Of a DNA stretch of 64,000 nt, positions 10,400 through 20,123 are shown one piece after another; position 1 is the stretch's first letter; every line of letters starts with the position of its first letter. The position numbers were made by a program, and so were the translations under genes. The DNA comes from Mycobacterium sp. 141 (GTDB taxonomy: Bacteria > Actinomycetota > Actinomycetes > Mycobacteriales > Mycobacteriaceae): NCBI RefSeq assembly GCF_000382405.1, contig NZ_KB908264.1, positions 62,001 through 126,000 on the forward strand, read 5' to 3'. Under the pieces are notes generated by a model, which was not told the DNA's origin, made no database searches, and saw only the letters and a program-made list of their open reading frames with translations.

Positions 10400-13249
10400 A
10401 TGGCCGATCAATCGCACGCGTACAACAGTGTCTGGCAACTACGCAGCGACGCCTGGTGCCGATTGGAGGAAGCCGCGGACCGGCTGACGCGCGCGACCAC
10501 CGTCGGAGCGCTCAAAGACGAGTACACCGCGGTCTGCCGGGACCAGCTGGCGGCCCTGACACCACTGGAACCGTACTGGGCCTACCCGGGTTCGGGGCGA
10601 TTCACCAAGGTGCAGCGAATGTTCAACACCGGCGGGTACGACAAGTTCGCCACCACCGTCAGCCGGATCAATCGGGCGCTGACCAGTGAGTCCTATCGCA
10701 CCGGCAACACCGACGGAGCCGGCCTGGACGAGGCCGACATCTTCCCCGCCGATCCGCGCACGCTGGAGCAGCAGCCCGTCACCCACAAGGAGCAGCTGTA
10801 CTTCGAGGTACTCGTCGTCGAGAAGATGACCGAGGCCCAGGAACGAGCGCTGCGCAAGGAGGTCCGCAGCTGGCGTCGCCCCGACGACGAGTTCGTCTAC
10901 GAACTCGTCGTGGTGTCCAGCGGCGACGAGGCGCTGATCGCCGCGCGGCTCAACGTCAACCTGCAGGCCGTGGTGATCCGGCGCCGGTTCAGCCACCAAT
11001 CCGAACGCAATCTCAGCGCGCTGGCCGAGTTCGCCGACACCAAGGTGTCCGCCGATCTCGACGACCACAAATCGCCCGACGAGCGGGCCCAGATCCTGGC
11101 CGCTTCGCTGCACGAGCTGCGCCCCGAACTCGATCTGTATCTCATGACCGAGATCGACGTCGAAGACATCGCCGGGCGGCTCGGCCCCTGCTTCCGCCGC
11201 GTGTTCCACGCCCGCGAGGGCGTGCTCGAGCTACACCTGTCGATCCTGCAGGGCGTCGCCGCGCGGTACCGCACCCCGTTCTTCAGCGCGCTCAAGCAGT
11301 ACAGCCACCGGCCGACGGGGGTGTTCCACGCCCTGCCGATCAGCCAGGGCAAGTCAATTGTCAACTCGCACTGGATCAAAGACATGGTCAGCTTCTACGG
11401 CCTCGACGTGTTCATGGCCGAGACCTCGGCCACGTGCGGCGGCCTGGACTCCCTGCTGGAACCCACGGGACCGTTGCGTGAGGCCCAGCAGCTGGCCGCC
11501 GAGACCTACGGATCGCGACGCACCTACTTCGTCACCAACGGCACCTCGACCGCCAACAAGATCGTCACCCAGTCCTTGGTGGCGCCCGGTGACATCGTGC
11601 TGCTGGACCGCAACTGCCACCAGTCTCATCACTACGGCATGATGCTGGCCGGCGCCAACGTCATCTACCTCGAGGCATATCCGCTGCCCGACTACACCAT
11701 GTACGGGGCGGTGCCGCTGCGCGAGATCAAGTCGAAGTTGTTGGCGCTCAAGCGTGCCGGCAAGCTGGACCGGGTCAAGATGATCTCGCTGACCAACTGC
11801 ACGTTCGACGGCATCGTCTACGACGTGCAGCGCGTGATGGAGGAATGCCTGGCCATCAAGCCCGATCTGGTGTTCCTGTGGGACGAAGCCTGGTTCGCGT
11901 TCGCCCGGTTCCACCCGGTGTACCGGGCCCGCACCGCGATGGCCACGGCCGCCAAACTGCGGGAGAAGCTGGCGGACAAGGACTACGCCGAGGCCTACCA
12001 GAAGCAGCTCACCGCCGACAGCCAGAACCCGCCGACCGACGAAGAGCTGCTCAACCGCCGGCTGACACCGGACCCGGCCAAGGCGCGGGTACGGGTGTAC
12101 GCCAGTCAGTCCACCCACAAGACGCTGACCTCGCTGCGGCAGGGCTCGATGATCCACGTGTTCGACCAGGACTTCGACCAGAAGGTCGCCGAGGCGTTCC
12201 ACGAGGCGTACATGGCGCACACCTCCACCTCACCCAACTATCAGATCCTGGCGTCACTGGACCTGGGCCGCCGGCAGGTGGCACTCGAGGGTGTCGAGTT
12301 GGTGCAACGGCAGATCGAGAACGCCATGCAGCTGCGCGACGCGATCGACAACCATCCGCTGCTGAGCCGCTACATGGCCTGCCTGCGCACGTCGGACCTC
12401 ATCCCCGACGAGTTCCGCGACTCACACATCGCCCAGCCGCTCCGTTCGGGGCTGCGCAACATGATGACGGCGTGGAACCGCGACGAGTTCGTGCTCGACC
12501 CGTCACGGATCACACTGTCGATCGGCCGCACCGGCTACGACGGTGACACCTTCAAACGCGATCAGCTGATGGACCGCCACGGCGTCCAGATCAACAAGAC
12601 CTCCCGCAACACCGTGCTGTTCATGACCAACATCGGCACCACCCGCTCGTCGGTGGCGTTCCTGGTGGAGGTGCTGGTGAAGATCGCCGGAGAACTCGAC
12701 GACGCCGTCGGCGACATGGGCCTGGGTGAGCGCAGCCGGTTCGAGCAGAAGGTCCGCAAGCTGACCACGAGCACGGCGGCGCTGCCCGACTTCAGCGGCT
12801 TCCACGAAGTGTTCCGGGACGCGACGGGCGCCGCACCTACGCCCGAGGGCGACGTGCGACGGGCGTTCTATTTGTCCTACGACGACACCAACTGCGAGTA
12901 CCTCGGCACCGACGAGATCTTCGAAAAGCTGGACACGGGAGCCGATGTGGTGTCGGCGACGTTCGTCACGCCCTATCCGCCGGGGTTCCCGGTGTTGGTA
13001 CCCGGCCAGGTGTTCAGCCGCGAGATCCTCACCTTCCTGCGGGATCTCGACACACCTGAAATCCACGGTTACAACCCGGATTTCGGATACCGCGTGTACA
13101 CCGACAAGGCGATCGAGATGTGCCGGCCGGTGACGCAGGCACCCGCGACGGTGCCGGCCGCCGAGCCGCTGGTGGCTCCGAAGCCGAAGAAGGGCACCGC
13201 CAACAGGCCGGCTGCCGCGGCCGCGGAGACGGCTGCAAGCACCGATTAG
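10400..13249 (+). CDS. Large Orn/Lys/Arg decarboxylase-family PLP enzyme
   Basis: The 949-residue protein resembles M. tuberculosis Rv2531c (947 residues), annotated there as a probable amino-acid decarboxylase. It belongs to the fold-type I PLP group with an N-terminal regulatory region. The SQSTHKTLTSLRQGSMIHVF segment holds the PLP-binding lysine (S-T-H-K). FLWDEAWFAFARFHP supplies the PLP-pyridine Asp, and TNGTSTANKIV sits in the cofactor pocket. The last 35 residues are an Ala/Pro/Lys-rich tail. The exact substrate is unknown. ATG 10400 lacks a strong ribosome site; the frame is open upstream to a stop near 10220 but has no better start. In M. tuberculosis the homologue is far from kdp, so this location is different. 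Confidence 0.85.
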   Translation: MADQSHAYNSVWQLRSDAWCRLEEAADRLTRATTVGALKDEYTAVCRDQLAALTPLEPYWAYPGSGRFTKVQRMFNTGGYDKFATTVSRINRALTSESYRTGNTDGAGLDEADIFPADPRTLEQQPVTHKEQLYFEVLVVEKMTEAQERALRKEVRSWRRPDDEFVYELVVVSSGDEALIAARLNVNLQAVVIRRRFSHQSERNLSALAEFADTKVSADLDDHKSPDERAQILAASLHELRPELDLYLMTEIDVEDIAGRLGPCFRRVFHAREGVLELHLSILQGVAARYRTPFFSALKQYSHRPTGVFHALPISQGKSIVNSHWIKDMVSFYGLDVFMAETSATCGGLDSLLEPTGPLREAQQLAAETYGSRRTYFVTNGTSTANKIVTQSLVAPGDIVLLDRNCHQSHHYGMMLAGANVIYLEAYPLPDYTMYGAVPLREIKSKLLALKRAGKLDRVKMISLTNCTFDGIVYDVQRVMEECLAIKPDLVFLWDEAWFAFARFHPVYRARTAMATAAKLREKLADKDYAEAYQKQLTADSQNPPTDEELLNRRLTPDPAKARVRVYASQSTHKTLTSLRQGSMIHVFDQDFDQKVAEAFHEAYMAHTSTSPNYQILASLDLGRRQVALEGVELVQRQIENAMQLRDAIDNHPLLSRYMACLRTSDLIPDEFRDSHIAQPLRSGLRNMMTAWNRDEFVLDPSRITLSIGRTGYDGDTFKRDQLMDRHGVQINKTSRNTVLFMTNIGTTRSSVAFLVEVLVKIAGELDDAVGDMGLGERSRFEQKVRKLTTSTAALPDFSGFHEVFRDATGAAPTPEGDVRRAFYLSYDDTNCEYLGTDEIFEKLDTGADVVSATFVTPYPPGFPVLVPGQVFSREILTFLRDLDTPEIHGYNPDFGYRVYTDKAIEMCRPVTQAPATVPAAEPLVAPKPKKGTANRPAAAAAETAASTD

Positions 13250-13259
13250 GCGGGTGCGG

Positions 13260-13876
13260 CCAGTACCGCATCGCCCGACGCCGTCAAGGGCTACGGTTTG
13301 CGCGGCGAGGAAGGCGCGATCTGCGTCAAACTGCCGCTGCCGCCCGGCACCCTACCCACCTTGTGGGGCGACGACCATCGCTACGTGGCGGCTTACCTGT
13401 CGGCGTTCACCGGGTACTACCTGACCGGCGACGGCGGCTACATAGACTCCGACGGCTACCGGTTCGTGATGGGCCGTACCGACGACGTCATCAACGTCGC
13501 CGGGCACCGGCTGTCGACCGGATCGATCGAGGCCGTGCTGGCGCAGCGTCCAGCGGTGGCGGAATGTGCGGTGATCGGCGTGGCCGACGAGATGAAGGGC
13601 CAGGTACCCGGGGATTCGTAGTGCTCAAGTCCGGGGCGTCTGCCGACCGGCTCGCCGAGGACCTGGTCGCTGCGGTGCGCGCGAACATCGGCGCGGTGGC
13701 CTTTTTCAAGAAAGGTCGACGTGGTGGCGGCGTTGCCGAAGACCAGGTCGGGCAAGATCCTGCGCAAGACCATGCGGCTCATCGCCGATGGCCGCGATGA
13801 GCCGGTGCCGTCGACGATCGAGGACCCCGGGGTGCTGGACGCGCTGACCCCGGTGCTACGCGGGCACGACGCCTGA
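13260..13876 (+). pseudogene. C-terminal remnant of an acetyl/propionyl-CoA synthetase, two frameshifts
   Basis: Only the C-terminal third of an AMP-forming short-chain acyl-CoA synthetase is present. Recognisable parts are GYYLTGDGGYIDSDGYRFVM, GRTDDVINVAGHRLST, then LPKTRSGKILRKTMR with the catalytic lysine. The frame breaks at about 13612, where the GFVVLKSG block continues in another frame, and again at about 13713 after VAFFKK, where VDVVAALPKTRSGK continues. There is no N-terminal ATP-binding domain. It sits ten bases after the decarboxylase gene, which suggests that a deletion fused the two regions. PrpE or Acs are the likely parents; the remnant is too short to choose. Confidence 0.85.
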
Positions 13877-13903
13877 CCGTTTGCCGGCCCGGTGGCTTGA
13901 CCG

Positions 13904-13962
13904 CCGAGCAGACATAGAAGTCCCAATTCCTCGGCGTGTCCGGTGCTTTCATGTCTGCTCGG
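13904..13962. repeat. Inverted repeat, 12-bp perfect arms
   Basis: CCGAGCAGACAT (13904-13915) and ATGTCTGCTCGG (13951-13962) are perfect inverted arms around a 35-base loop. I recall similar GAGCAGAC-type palindromes dispersed between mycobacterial genes. It may be a REP-like element or a terminator for the preceding decarboxylase transcript. No T-run follows directly. Confidence 0.6.
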
Positions 13963-14001
13963 CATGGGGAATCCTTTATTTTTCCAAGGAGCCGAACTAT
14001 T

Positions 14002-14049
14002 GTGAAATGGTCATATGTCGATATCCGTCCGAGCTCGGACATTTGCTAG
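14002..14049 (+). CDS. Putative 15-residue leader peptide ending in Cys
   Basis: A short frame, MKWSYVDIRPSSDIC, starts at GTG 14002 behind a strong AAGGAG site (13986-13991, ten-base spacing) and ends with TAG at 14047. The ribosome-site context (CCAAGGAG, two bases, GAAC) is almost the same as the one before the Cys-rich peptide 45 bases downstream. The two were perhaps made by a small duplication or are co-translated. A role as leader or sensor for the downstream gene is speculative. Confidence 0.4.
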   Translation: MKWSYVDIRPSSDIC

Positions 14050-14094
14050 CGGTCACCACCGGTACGGTCCGGGCACCCAAGGAGTTGAACAACG

Positions 14095-14202
14095 ATGCGC
14101 ATCATTCACACCCCCGGCAAGGGGTCCTGCACCTGTCACTGCAATGCCTGCGACGGTGGCCACCACTGCGGTAACCCGCCGAACTGCAACGCACGACGCT
14201 GA
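14095..14202 (+). CDS. Cys/His-rich 35-residue peptide, possible metal-binding protein
   Basis: ATG 14095 follows AAGGAG (14079-14084) by ten bases. The product is MRIIHTPGKGS, then a core with Cys at 12, 14, 16, 19, 25 and 31 and His at 5, 15, 23 and 24, ending NCNARR. The CxCxCxxC spacing with additional His looks like a small metallothionein or metal-chelating peptide. It does not match the MymT pattern I remember. A strong hairpin follows eight bases after the stop, giving a compact unit of ribosome site, gene and terminator. It is preceded by a 15-codon frame with a similar start region. The function is unknown; a disulfide-rich or modified peptide is an alternative. Confidence 0.6.
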   Translation: MRIIHTPGKGSCTCHCNACDGGHHCGNPPNCNARR

Positions 14203-14210
14203 CACCATGA

Positions 14211-14248
14211 CAATGGCCTGCTGCCGGTACGCCGGCGGCAGGCCATTG
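14211..14248 (+). terminator. Strong hairpin after the Cys-rich peptide gene
   Basis: A 17-bp stem (14211-14227 with 14232-14248, one G-U pair) closes a four-base loop. It is followed by CCGTCTTTCC, not a long T-run, as is common for mycobacterial terminators. Confidence 0.75.
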
Positions 14249-14422
14249 CCGTCTTTCCACCATCACCGCATCGGCGATCTGCGCCGCACGAAACATCAAG
14301 CCCTGCAGCATCTCTCCGAGCGGAAATCTTCACCACCCTGGTGCTGACGCGCAGTGCTGTGTGCGCGTTGGAACCTGCCCTGAGCCGCCAACGGCTTTAA
14401 CTGTCCATCGGTCAGGAATTAC

Positions 14423-14445
14423 CGCTCATCGAGATTCGATGAGCG
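14423..14445. repeat. 10-bp stem hairpin
   Basis: CGCTCATCGA (14423-14432) and TCGATGAGCG (14436-14445) form a perfect stem with a three-base loop. It lies in the gap between the Cys-rich peptide and the MPT63-type gene. Function unknown. Confidence 0.45.
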
Positions 14446-14461
14446 GGCAGGCCGACAGCCG

Positions 14462-14611
14462 TTCGACCCACTGCGATTGGGCGTGTATGCGACCATGGCA
14501 CTGCTGGCCCGGCTACCGGATCCAGTGACGGTTGCCGCATTCGCTGGCCTGAGCGTCATCGGCCATACCCGAGGTCATGCCGGTGATGGCGGCAGTTGCG
14601 ACCGTCAATAA
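14462..14611 (+). pseudogene. Possible fragment of an integral membrane protein gene
   Basis: In this otherwise gene-free stretch (14203-14779) one frame reads FDPLRLGVYATMALLARLPD and then VTVAAFAGLSVIGHTR before breaking down and stopping at 14609. The pattern resembles the N-terminus of an actinobacterial membrane protein family. There is no clear start codon or ribosome site and the C-terminal part is lost. Low confidence. Confidence 0.25.
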
Positions 14612-14779
14612 TCCCAGGCTGCGGTGGCAGGGAGATGCAGGTGGACTGGCCGAGACGGGAGACGCAATTTGCCGCTCCGGTTTCACAGCAATCTCTCAGC
14701 CTGCTAACTTTCCTTGAAGAGCATCCATGTCGGGGGAAATGGACTGGATGCTTGTCGAAACACTCAGGAGTAAACCATC

Positions 14780-15646
14780 GTGAAGATCACGAATATCAGT
14801 GCTGTGATGGCCGCAGCAGCCGTCGCCGCCGCCGGGATCATCGGCGCGGCCCCCATCGCTCTCGCTGATGACAGCGCTGTCACCACCGCGGCGCTGGGCA
14901 GCCAAGCGAAGCTGGACAACGGCAATGTAATCCAGGGCTGGACAGTCACCGACCTCAAGCCCAGCACCGACACGATCCCCTACCAGGTGCACGGCACCCT
15001 GTGGGAGGTCACCGCGACCAATGAGGCACTCCAGGGCTCGGTCACCCCGATCGTCTCCAACTTCAACGCCCGCGCCACGGACGGCGAAAACTACCGCGCG
15101 CTGTTCCAGGTGGCCACCGCGCAGGGCGTGAACCCGGCCACCATCGGCCAGGGCGAGAAGACCTCCGGCAAGGTGTACTTCGACGTCACCGAGGCCGACC
15201 CCACCACCGTCGTGTACAACGCCGGTGGCACCGACCTCGCGGTGTGGAACCAGCCCGCGCCGTCGCCCGCCGCGACCGACGGCGGCAACACCGTCCCGCT
15301 GACGAACCACCCGGCCGAGGCCCCCGCTGCCGCACCGGTGGCAGCCACCCCGGCACCCGCCGCAACGCCTGCAGCCGTACCGGCCGCGGCTCCCGGCGGT
15401 GCGGGCACCCGCGCCAGCGATCTGCCCGCCACGGCCGAGGGGGCAGTCCCGGCCAGCAACGACACACCGGTCCCGGAAGGCGCTACCGCCCCGGCTGCCG
15501 GCAACGCCGCGACCGCGACTGCGCCGGCCGAGGAGGCACCGGCGGCTGCCGCCGCGGCAACCGAGCCCAACCTGGTGCCGGAGGGTGCCCAGCCGACCAC
15601 GCCGACTCCGGCCGCCCCGGTCAGCAACAACGGCCCGACGTCCTAA
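14780..15646 (+). CDS. MPT63-family secreted protein with Pro/Ala-rich C-terminal extension
   Basis: Starts at GTG 14780 behind CAGGAG. A Sec signal peptide (about residues 1-29, cleavage after ALA) precedes a domain of about 130 residues resembling the secreted antigen MPT63/MPB63, an immunoglobulin-like beta sandwich (WTVTDLKPS, GTLWEVTATNEALQGSVTP, SNFNARA, GKVYFDVT, VVYNAGGTDLAVW). MPT63 proteins normally end about there. This protein continues for another 120 residues that are almost only Ala, Pro, Thr, Glu and Gly, so the total is 288. The tail could span the envelope or be a cell-surface spacer. A terminator follows at 15665. Confidence 0.85.
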   Translation: MKITNISAVMAAAAVAAAGIIGAAPIALADDSAVTTAALGSQAKLDNGNVIQGWTVTDLKPSTDTIPYQVHGTLWEVTATNEALQGSVTPIVSNFNARATDGENYRALFQVATAQGVNPATIGQGEKTSGKVYFDVTEADPTTVVYNAGGTDLAVWNQPAPSPAATDGGNTVPLTNHPAEAPAAAPVAATPAPAATPAAVPAAAPGGAGTRASDLPATAEGAVPASNDTPVPEGATAPAAGNAATATAPAEEAPAAAAAATEPNLVPEGAQPTTPTPAAPVSNNGPTS

Positions 15647-15664
15647 CCGGAAGGTCTACGGCAG

Positions 15665-15703
15665 ACGGCCGGGTGCGGGAAACCGCATCCGGCCGTTTTG
15701 CTT
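15665..15703 (+). terminator. Rho-independent terminator
   Basis: A 14-bp GC-rich stem (15665-15678 with 15683-15696) with a GAAA tetraloop is followed by TTTTGCTT. It ends the MPT63-type gene and lies between convergent genes. Confidence 0.88.
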
Positions 15704-15724
15704 GTCGGGACGCTGCCGCCCTCG

Positions 15725-16693
15725 TCAGTCCGGCACGATGGACAGCGCGATACCGTCGAGGATGTCATGCTCGCTGACCACCAATTCGTCGATGCCCGCG
15801 CGCTCGCCGAGAACAGCCGCCAGCTCCTCGACGATGATCACTCCCCCACCGATGACATCGGCACGGCCCTGGTGCATCGGACCGAGCGCCAGGCGCTGCG
15901 CGGAGGTCATCGCGATCAGCTGATCGCACACGCGCCGTAGATCAGCGAATCCGACGCGGGACAAGTGGATCGCCTCGGCGTCATACTCGGCCATACCCTG
16001 CGCGAGCGCCGAGAGCGTGGTCATCGTCCCCGCCACCCCTACCCACGTGCGGGCGCTGTCGACCGGAACCACCTGCAGCGCCTGGGCCAAACCGTCCCGG
16101 ACCACCGCTCGCGCCGCCTTGATCTCGGCCGTGGTGGGCGGATCGGAATGCAGGCACCGTTCCGTCAGCCGGACGCACCCGATGTCGGCCGAGTAGCTGG
16201 CCTTTACCTCGTCGGCGCCGAGCACCAGTTCGGTGGAACCGCCGCCGAGGTCGACGACAACGAAAGGTGCACCCGCAGCGTCGAGTTCGCCGACGGCGCC
16301 CTGGAAGGACAGCTGCGCCTCCTCGGTGCCGGTGATCACCTCGGCGACGGCACCGGGCACCACGGTGCCGAGAATCCGCGAGGTCATGGCGAAGAACTCG
16401 TCGCGGTTGCCGGCATCCCGCGCGGCGGAGGTGGCGACCATCCGCACCGCCGACACCTTCAGCTCGGACATCAACGCGGCATAGTCGGTCAGTGCAGATC
16501 CGGTGCGCGCCAATGCTTCCGGCGCGAACTGACCGGTCGCATCCACACCCTGACCGAGCCGAACGATACGCATCTCGCGATGCACGTCACGCAGACTGCC
16601 GCCGGCAGTCGAACCACCGTCGACGATGTCGGCGACGAGCAGCCGAATCGAGTTGGTACCACAATCAATCGCGCCGACCCGGTTCACACCCAT
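15725..16693 (-). CDS. ppx2: Ppx/GppA-family exopolyphosphatase
   Basis: This 322-residue ASKHA-fold phosphatase matches the position of M. tuberculosis Rv1026 (Ppx2). The phosphate-1 motif AIDCGTNSIRLLVADI lies at the N-terminus, and VVDLGGGSTELVLG forms the second phosphate loop. Family members hydrolyse polyphosphate or pppGpp; which one applies here cannot be read from the sequence. ATG 16693 lies inside the end of the DUF501 gene, overlapping by ten bases, so it is probably the last gene of an eno-ftsB-DUF501-ppx transcript. Confidence 0.9.
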   Translation of the reverse strand: MGVNRVGAIDCGTNSIRLLVADIVDGGSTAGGSLRDVHREMRIVRLGQGVDATGQFAPEALARTGSALTDYAALMSELKVSAVRMVATSAARDAGNRDEFFAMTSRILGTVVPGAVAEVITGTEEAQLSFQGAVGELDAAGAPFVVVDLGGGSTELVLGADEVKASYSADIGCVRLTERCLHSDPPTTAEIKAARAVVRDGLAQALQVVPVDSARTWVGVAGTMTTLSALAQGMAEYDAEAIHLSRVGFADLRRVCDQLIAMTSAQRLALGPMHQGRADVIGGGVIIVEELAAVLGERAGIDELVVSEHDILDGIALSIVPD

Positions 16694-17175
16694 GTATCAC
16701 GCTCCAGAATCCCGACCATCCCGGGCTCGACAGCAAGGATCGCCAATGCCTCGTCGCCGAACGGGTTGACGCCCCGGCCCTTCGCCAGCGAATGCGCCAT
16801 CAGCACGTGCAGACACTTGACGCGGTCGGGCATGCCGCCTCCGGTGAATGTGGTACCCAGCGACTCGATGGCATCGCGCTCAGCCAGATACGACTCGTGC
16901 GCACGCTGGTACGCGGCAGCCAAATCCGGGTCCCGCTGCAGACGTTCGGTCATCTCGCGCATCGTGCCCGCCGATTCCAGTCTGCTGGCCGCGGCGGTCA
17001 ACGCCGGATGGGTCAAGTAGTACAGGGTCGGAAACGGTGTACCGTCGGGCAGTTTGGGCGCGGTCTTGACCACTCCCGGCTCACCGTTCGGACAGCGATA
17101 AGCGATGTCGAGGACACCTCGCGGTTCGCGGCCCAACTGGCGGCCGACAGCCTCGAGATCGGCAAGCTCAACCAC
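16684..17175 (-). CDS. DUF501 family protein
   Basis: A 163-residue product corresponding to Rv1025. The motif run GREPRGVLDIAYRCPNGEPG, then PFPTLYYLTHP, GGGMPDRVKCLHVLMAHSLA and a late GxGVNPFGDEAL are characteristic of DUF501, a conserved actinobacterial family of unknown function always found near ftsB-like genes and Ppx. A longer frame extends upstream but reads Arg/Pro-rich shadow. I chose GTG 17175, which overlaps the ftsB-like stop by eight bases and gives VVELADLEAVGRQLG at the N-terminus. His and Cys in the RVKCLHVLMAH block could bind a metal, which is inference. Confidence 0.85.
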   Translation of the reverse strand: MVELADLEAVGRQLGREPRGVLDIAYRCPNGEPGVVKTAPKLPDGTPFPTLYYLTHPALTAAASRLESAGTMREMTERLQRDPDLAAAYQRAHESYLAERDAIESLGTTFTGGGMPDRVKCLHVLMAHSLAKGRGVNPFGDEALAILAVEPGMVGILERDTWV

Positions 17176-17866
17176 CGGGCACCGCGGGCGGCGGAGTCGG
17201 CGGGCCGCCGGGTGCTCCCGGCTCACCGGGAGCCGGCGGGGCGGGGGCAATGGTCGGCGAAACCCCGTGCGGCTGATCGGCGATGGTGTGCCACAACGAG
17301 GTGTACCAGGGCTGACCCGCAGGCGTCGTAGAGCCGGGAGCGATCGGCCCCGGCGCGTTCGGCACCGCGGCCGTGGGCGGCAGCTGCACCTGATACGGCG
17401 TGTCACCGGGCATGACGAAGCCGAGTCGCTCGCGGGCCTGGGCCGCGATGAAAACCGGATCTGCCAGCTTGACCTTCTGCTGTTCCAGATCGGCGATCTG
17501 CGACCGCAACTGCTCCTCGGTTGCCTTGAGCTGGTTCATTTCTGTGCGCTGCGCGAAATAGGTGCGTACCGGCCCGGCGATGGTCAACGTCAACACACAC
17601 ACCACCGCGGCCAGGATCGCCGCGCGCCGCGCGGCCGACCCGAATCGCTGCTCGGACTGCAGTTCGGCCTGCTGTTCCGCTTGTACCGCAATCGCTTTGG
17701 TGATGGCCTCCTCGGGCACCGGTTCCGGTGTCGAGGCGCGTGGTTCCGGTGCCCGCCGCCGCGCCTGTGCGGCGCGGGGACGATTGGACCCGCCGTTCTT
17801 GCCCGGGCCGCCCGGCCGGGAGGCCGGGGACCGTCGCTTCGGATCGGGTCGTTTCGCTTCGGGCAT
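17168..17866 (-). CDS. FtsB/DivIC-family septum formation protein
   Basis: The 232-residue product has a basic, disordered N-terminus (about 1-75), one transmembrane helix (AAILAAVVCVLTLTIAGPV), and then a coiled coil (MNQLKATEEQLRSQIADLEQ) followed by QARERLGFVMPGDTPY, the FtsB/DivIC signature. The tail is Pro/Gly-rich. FtsB proteins join FtsL and FtsQ in the divisome. It corresponds to Rv1024. It follows eno by 36 bases and overlaps the DUF501 gene. Confidence 0.88.
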   Translation of the reverse strand: MPEAKRPDPKRRSPASRPGGPGKNGGSNRPRAAQARRRAPEPRASTPEPVPEEAITKAIAVQAEQQAELQSEQRFGSAARRAAILAAVVCVLTLTIAGPVRTYFAQRTEMNQLKATEEQLRSQIADLEQQKVKLADPVFIAAQARERLGFVMPGDTPYQVQLPPTAAVPNAPGPIAPGSTTPAGQPWYTSLWHTIADQPHGVSPTIAPAPPAPGEPGAPGGPPTPPPAVPGG

Positions 17867-17902
17867 CGTCTTTAGATCACCACCGCATCAGGTCGGACCT
17901 GA

Positions 17903-19195
<1,293 letters not shown>

Positions 19196-19281
19196 TTACT
19201 CCTTATTGCGATTGCGTCGTAACTGCGTCTTGCTCGGTAAGCCTACGGTTGAGCCTAGAGCCTGACCGGGACCGCGGTGTA

Positions 19282-20013
19282 TCAGAGGGGGTGACCGCTC
19301 GCGTACGCGGTCGCCCAGTCACGCACCGTACGGGCGTACTGGTCGGAGTAGTTGTAAGCCCGCAGGGCCTTCATCCAGCCACGGGGCGTGGACAGATCCT
19401 TGCCGTTCCAGCACAGATAGCCGGCCGCCGACAGTGCCGCGTCGTCGAAGTTGTCGGGGCCGACCTTGCCGTCGTTGTTGCCGTCCACCCCGAACAGGCG
19501 CCAGGTCTCCGGAATGAACTGCATCGGCCCCATCGCCCGGTCCAGTGTGGGGTCGCCGTCGAGCAGCCCGTGATCGGTGTCGGCGATATGCAGATTTCCC
19601 GAGGTGCCGTCGAGCCGAACTCCCCGGATCGGAGGCGTGACGTCACCGTTCGGCGCGATCATCGCGCCGCGATAGGTGCCGTGGTGGCTCTCCACCATCC
19701 CGATTCCGGCCAGAGTGGTCCAGGCCAGCCTGCAGTTCGGGTTCTCGACTTCGGCCACCCGGGCCGCGTACGCGTACGCCTCCAGCGCATTGATCGGTAT
19801 GCCCAGCTTGGGTGCCCGCTCAGCGGCCCACTCGTGCAACTGATCGGCCGGTCGGCCTTTGGCATAAGTGTCGACGGCCGGCACCGGATCACCCACGGGC
19901 GGCGGCACCCCGTCCGGGATCGGGATGCCGAGCTGCCACGAACAGCTGGAAGCCATCAGCAGGGCCGTCGCCACAACCACTGCGACAGCCCGCAGCCATC
20001 GAACCGGCGACAC
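19282..20013 (-). CDS. lpqU: LpqU-type lytic transglycosylase-like lipoprotein
   Basis: A 243-residue secreted protein with a signal peptide and a possible lipobox (MASSC). The catalytic domain is of the soluble-lytic-transglycosylase / lysozyme-like type: LAGIGMVESHHG carries the catalytic Glu, AMGPMQFIPETWRLFG follows, then a calcium-like loop DGNNDGKVGPDNFDDAALSAA and WMKALRAYNYSDQYARTV. It probably cleaves or binds peptidoglycan at the cell surface. It matches the place of Rv1022 next to eno. GTG 20013 is divergent from the first efe operon. Confidence 0.88.
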   Translation of the reverse strand: MSPVRWLRAVAVVVATALLMASSCSWQLGIPIPDGVPPPVGDPVPAVDTYAKGRPADQLHEWAAERAPKLGIPINALEAYAYAARVAEVENPNCRLAWTTLAGIGMVESHHGTYRGAMIAPNGDVTPPIRGVRLDGTSGNLHIADTDHGLLDGDPTLDRAMGPMQFIPETWRLFGVDGNNDGKVGPDNFDDAALSAAGYLCWNGKDLSTPRGWMKALRAYNYSDQYARTVRDWATAYASGHPL

Positions 20014-20123
20014 TGGACTCCCTCAACCCCTGCTCTACTCGGCCCCATCGTCCCATGCCGATGAAAGCCAGAGCTGCACCGGTGCGATCAGCAGAGGTGT
20101 AACCTCGCTCTGCGCGCCCAAAC

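Noticed and set aside
10212..10487. 91-codon frame between kdpE and the decarboxylase gene
   Set aside because: Low-complexity Pro/Arg/Thr translation overlapping the decarboxylase start in another frame; no homologous pattern.
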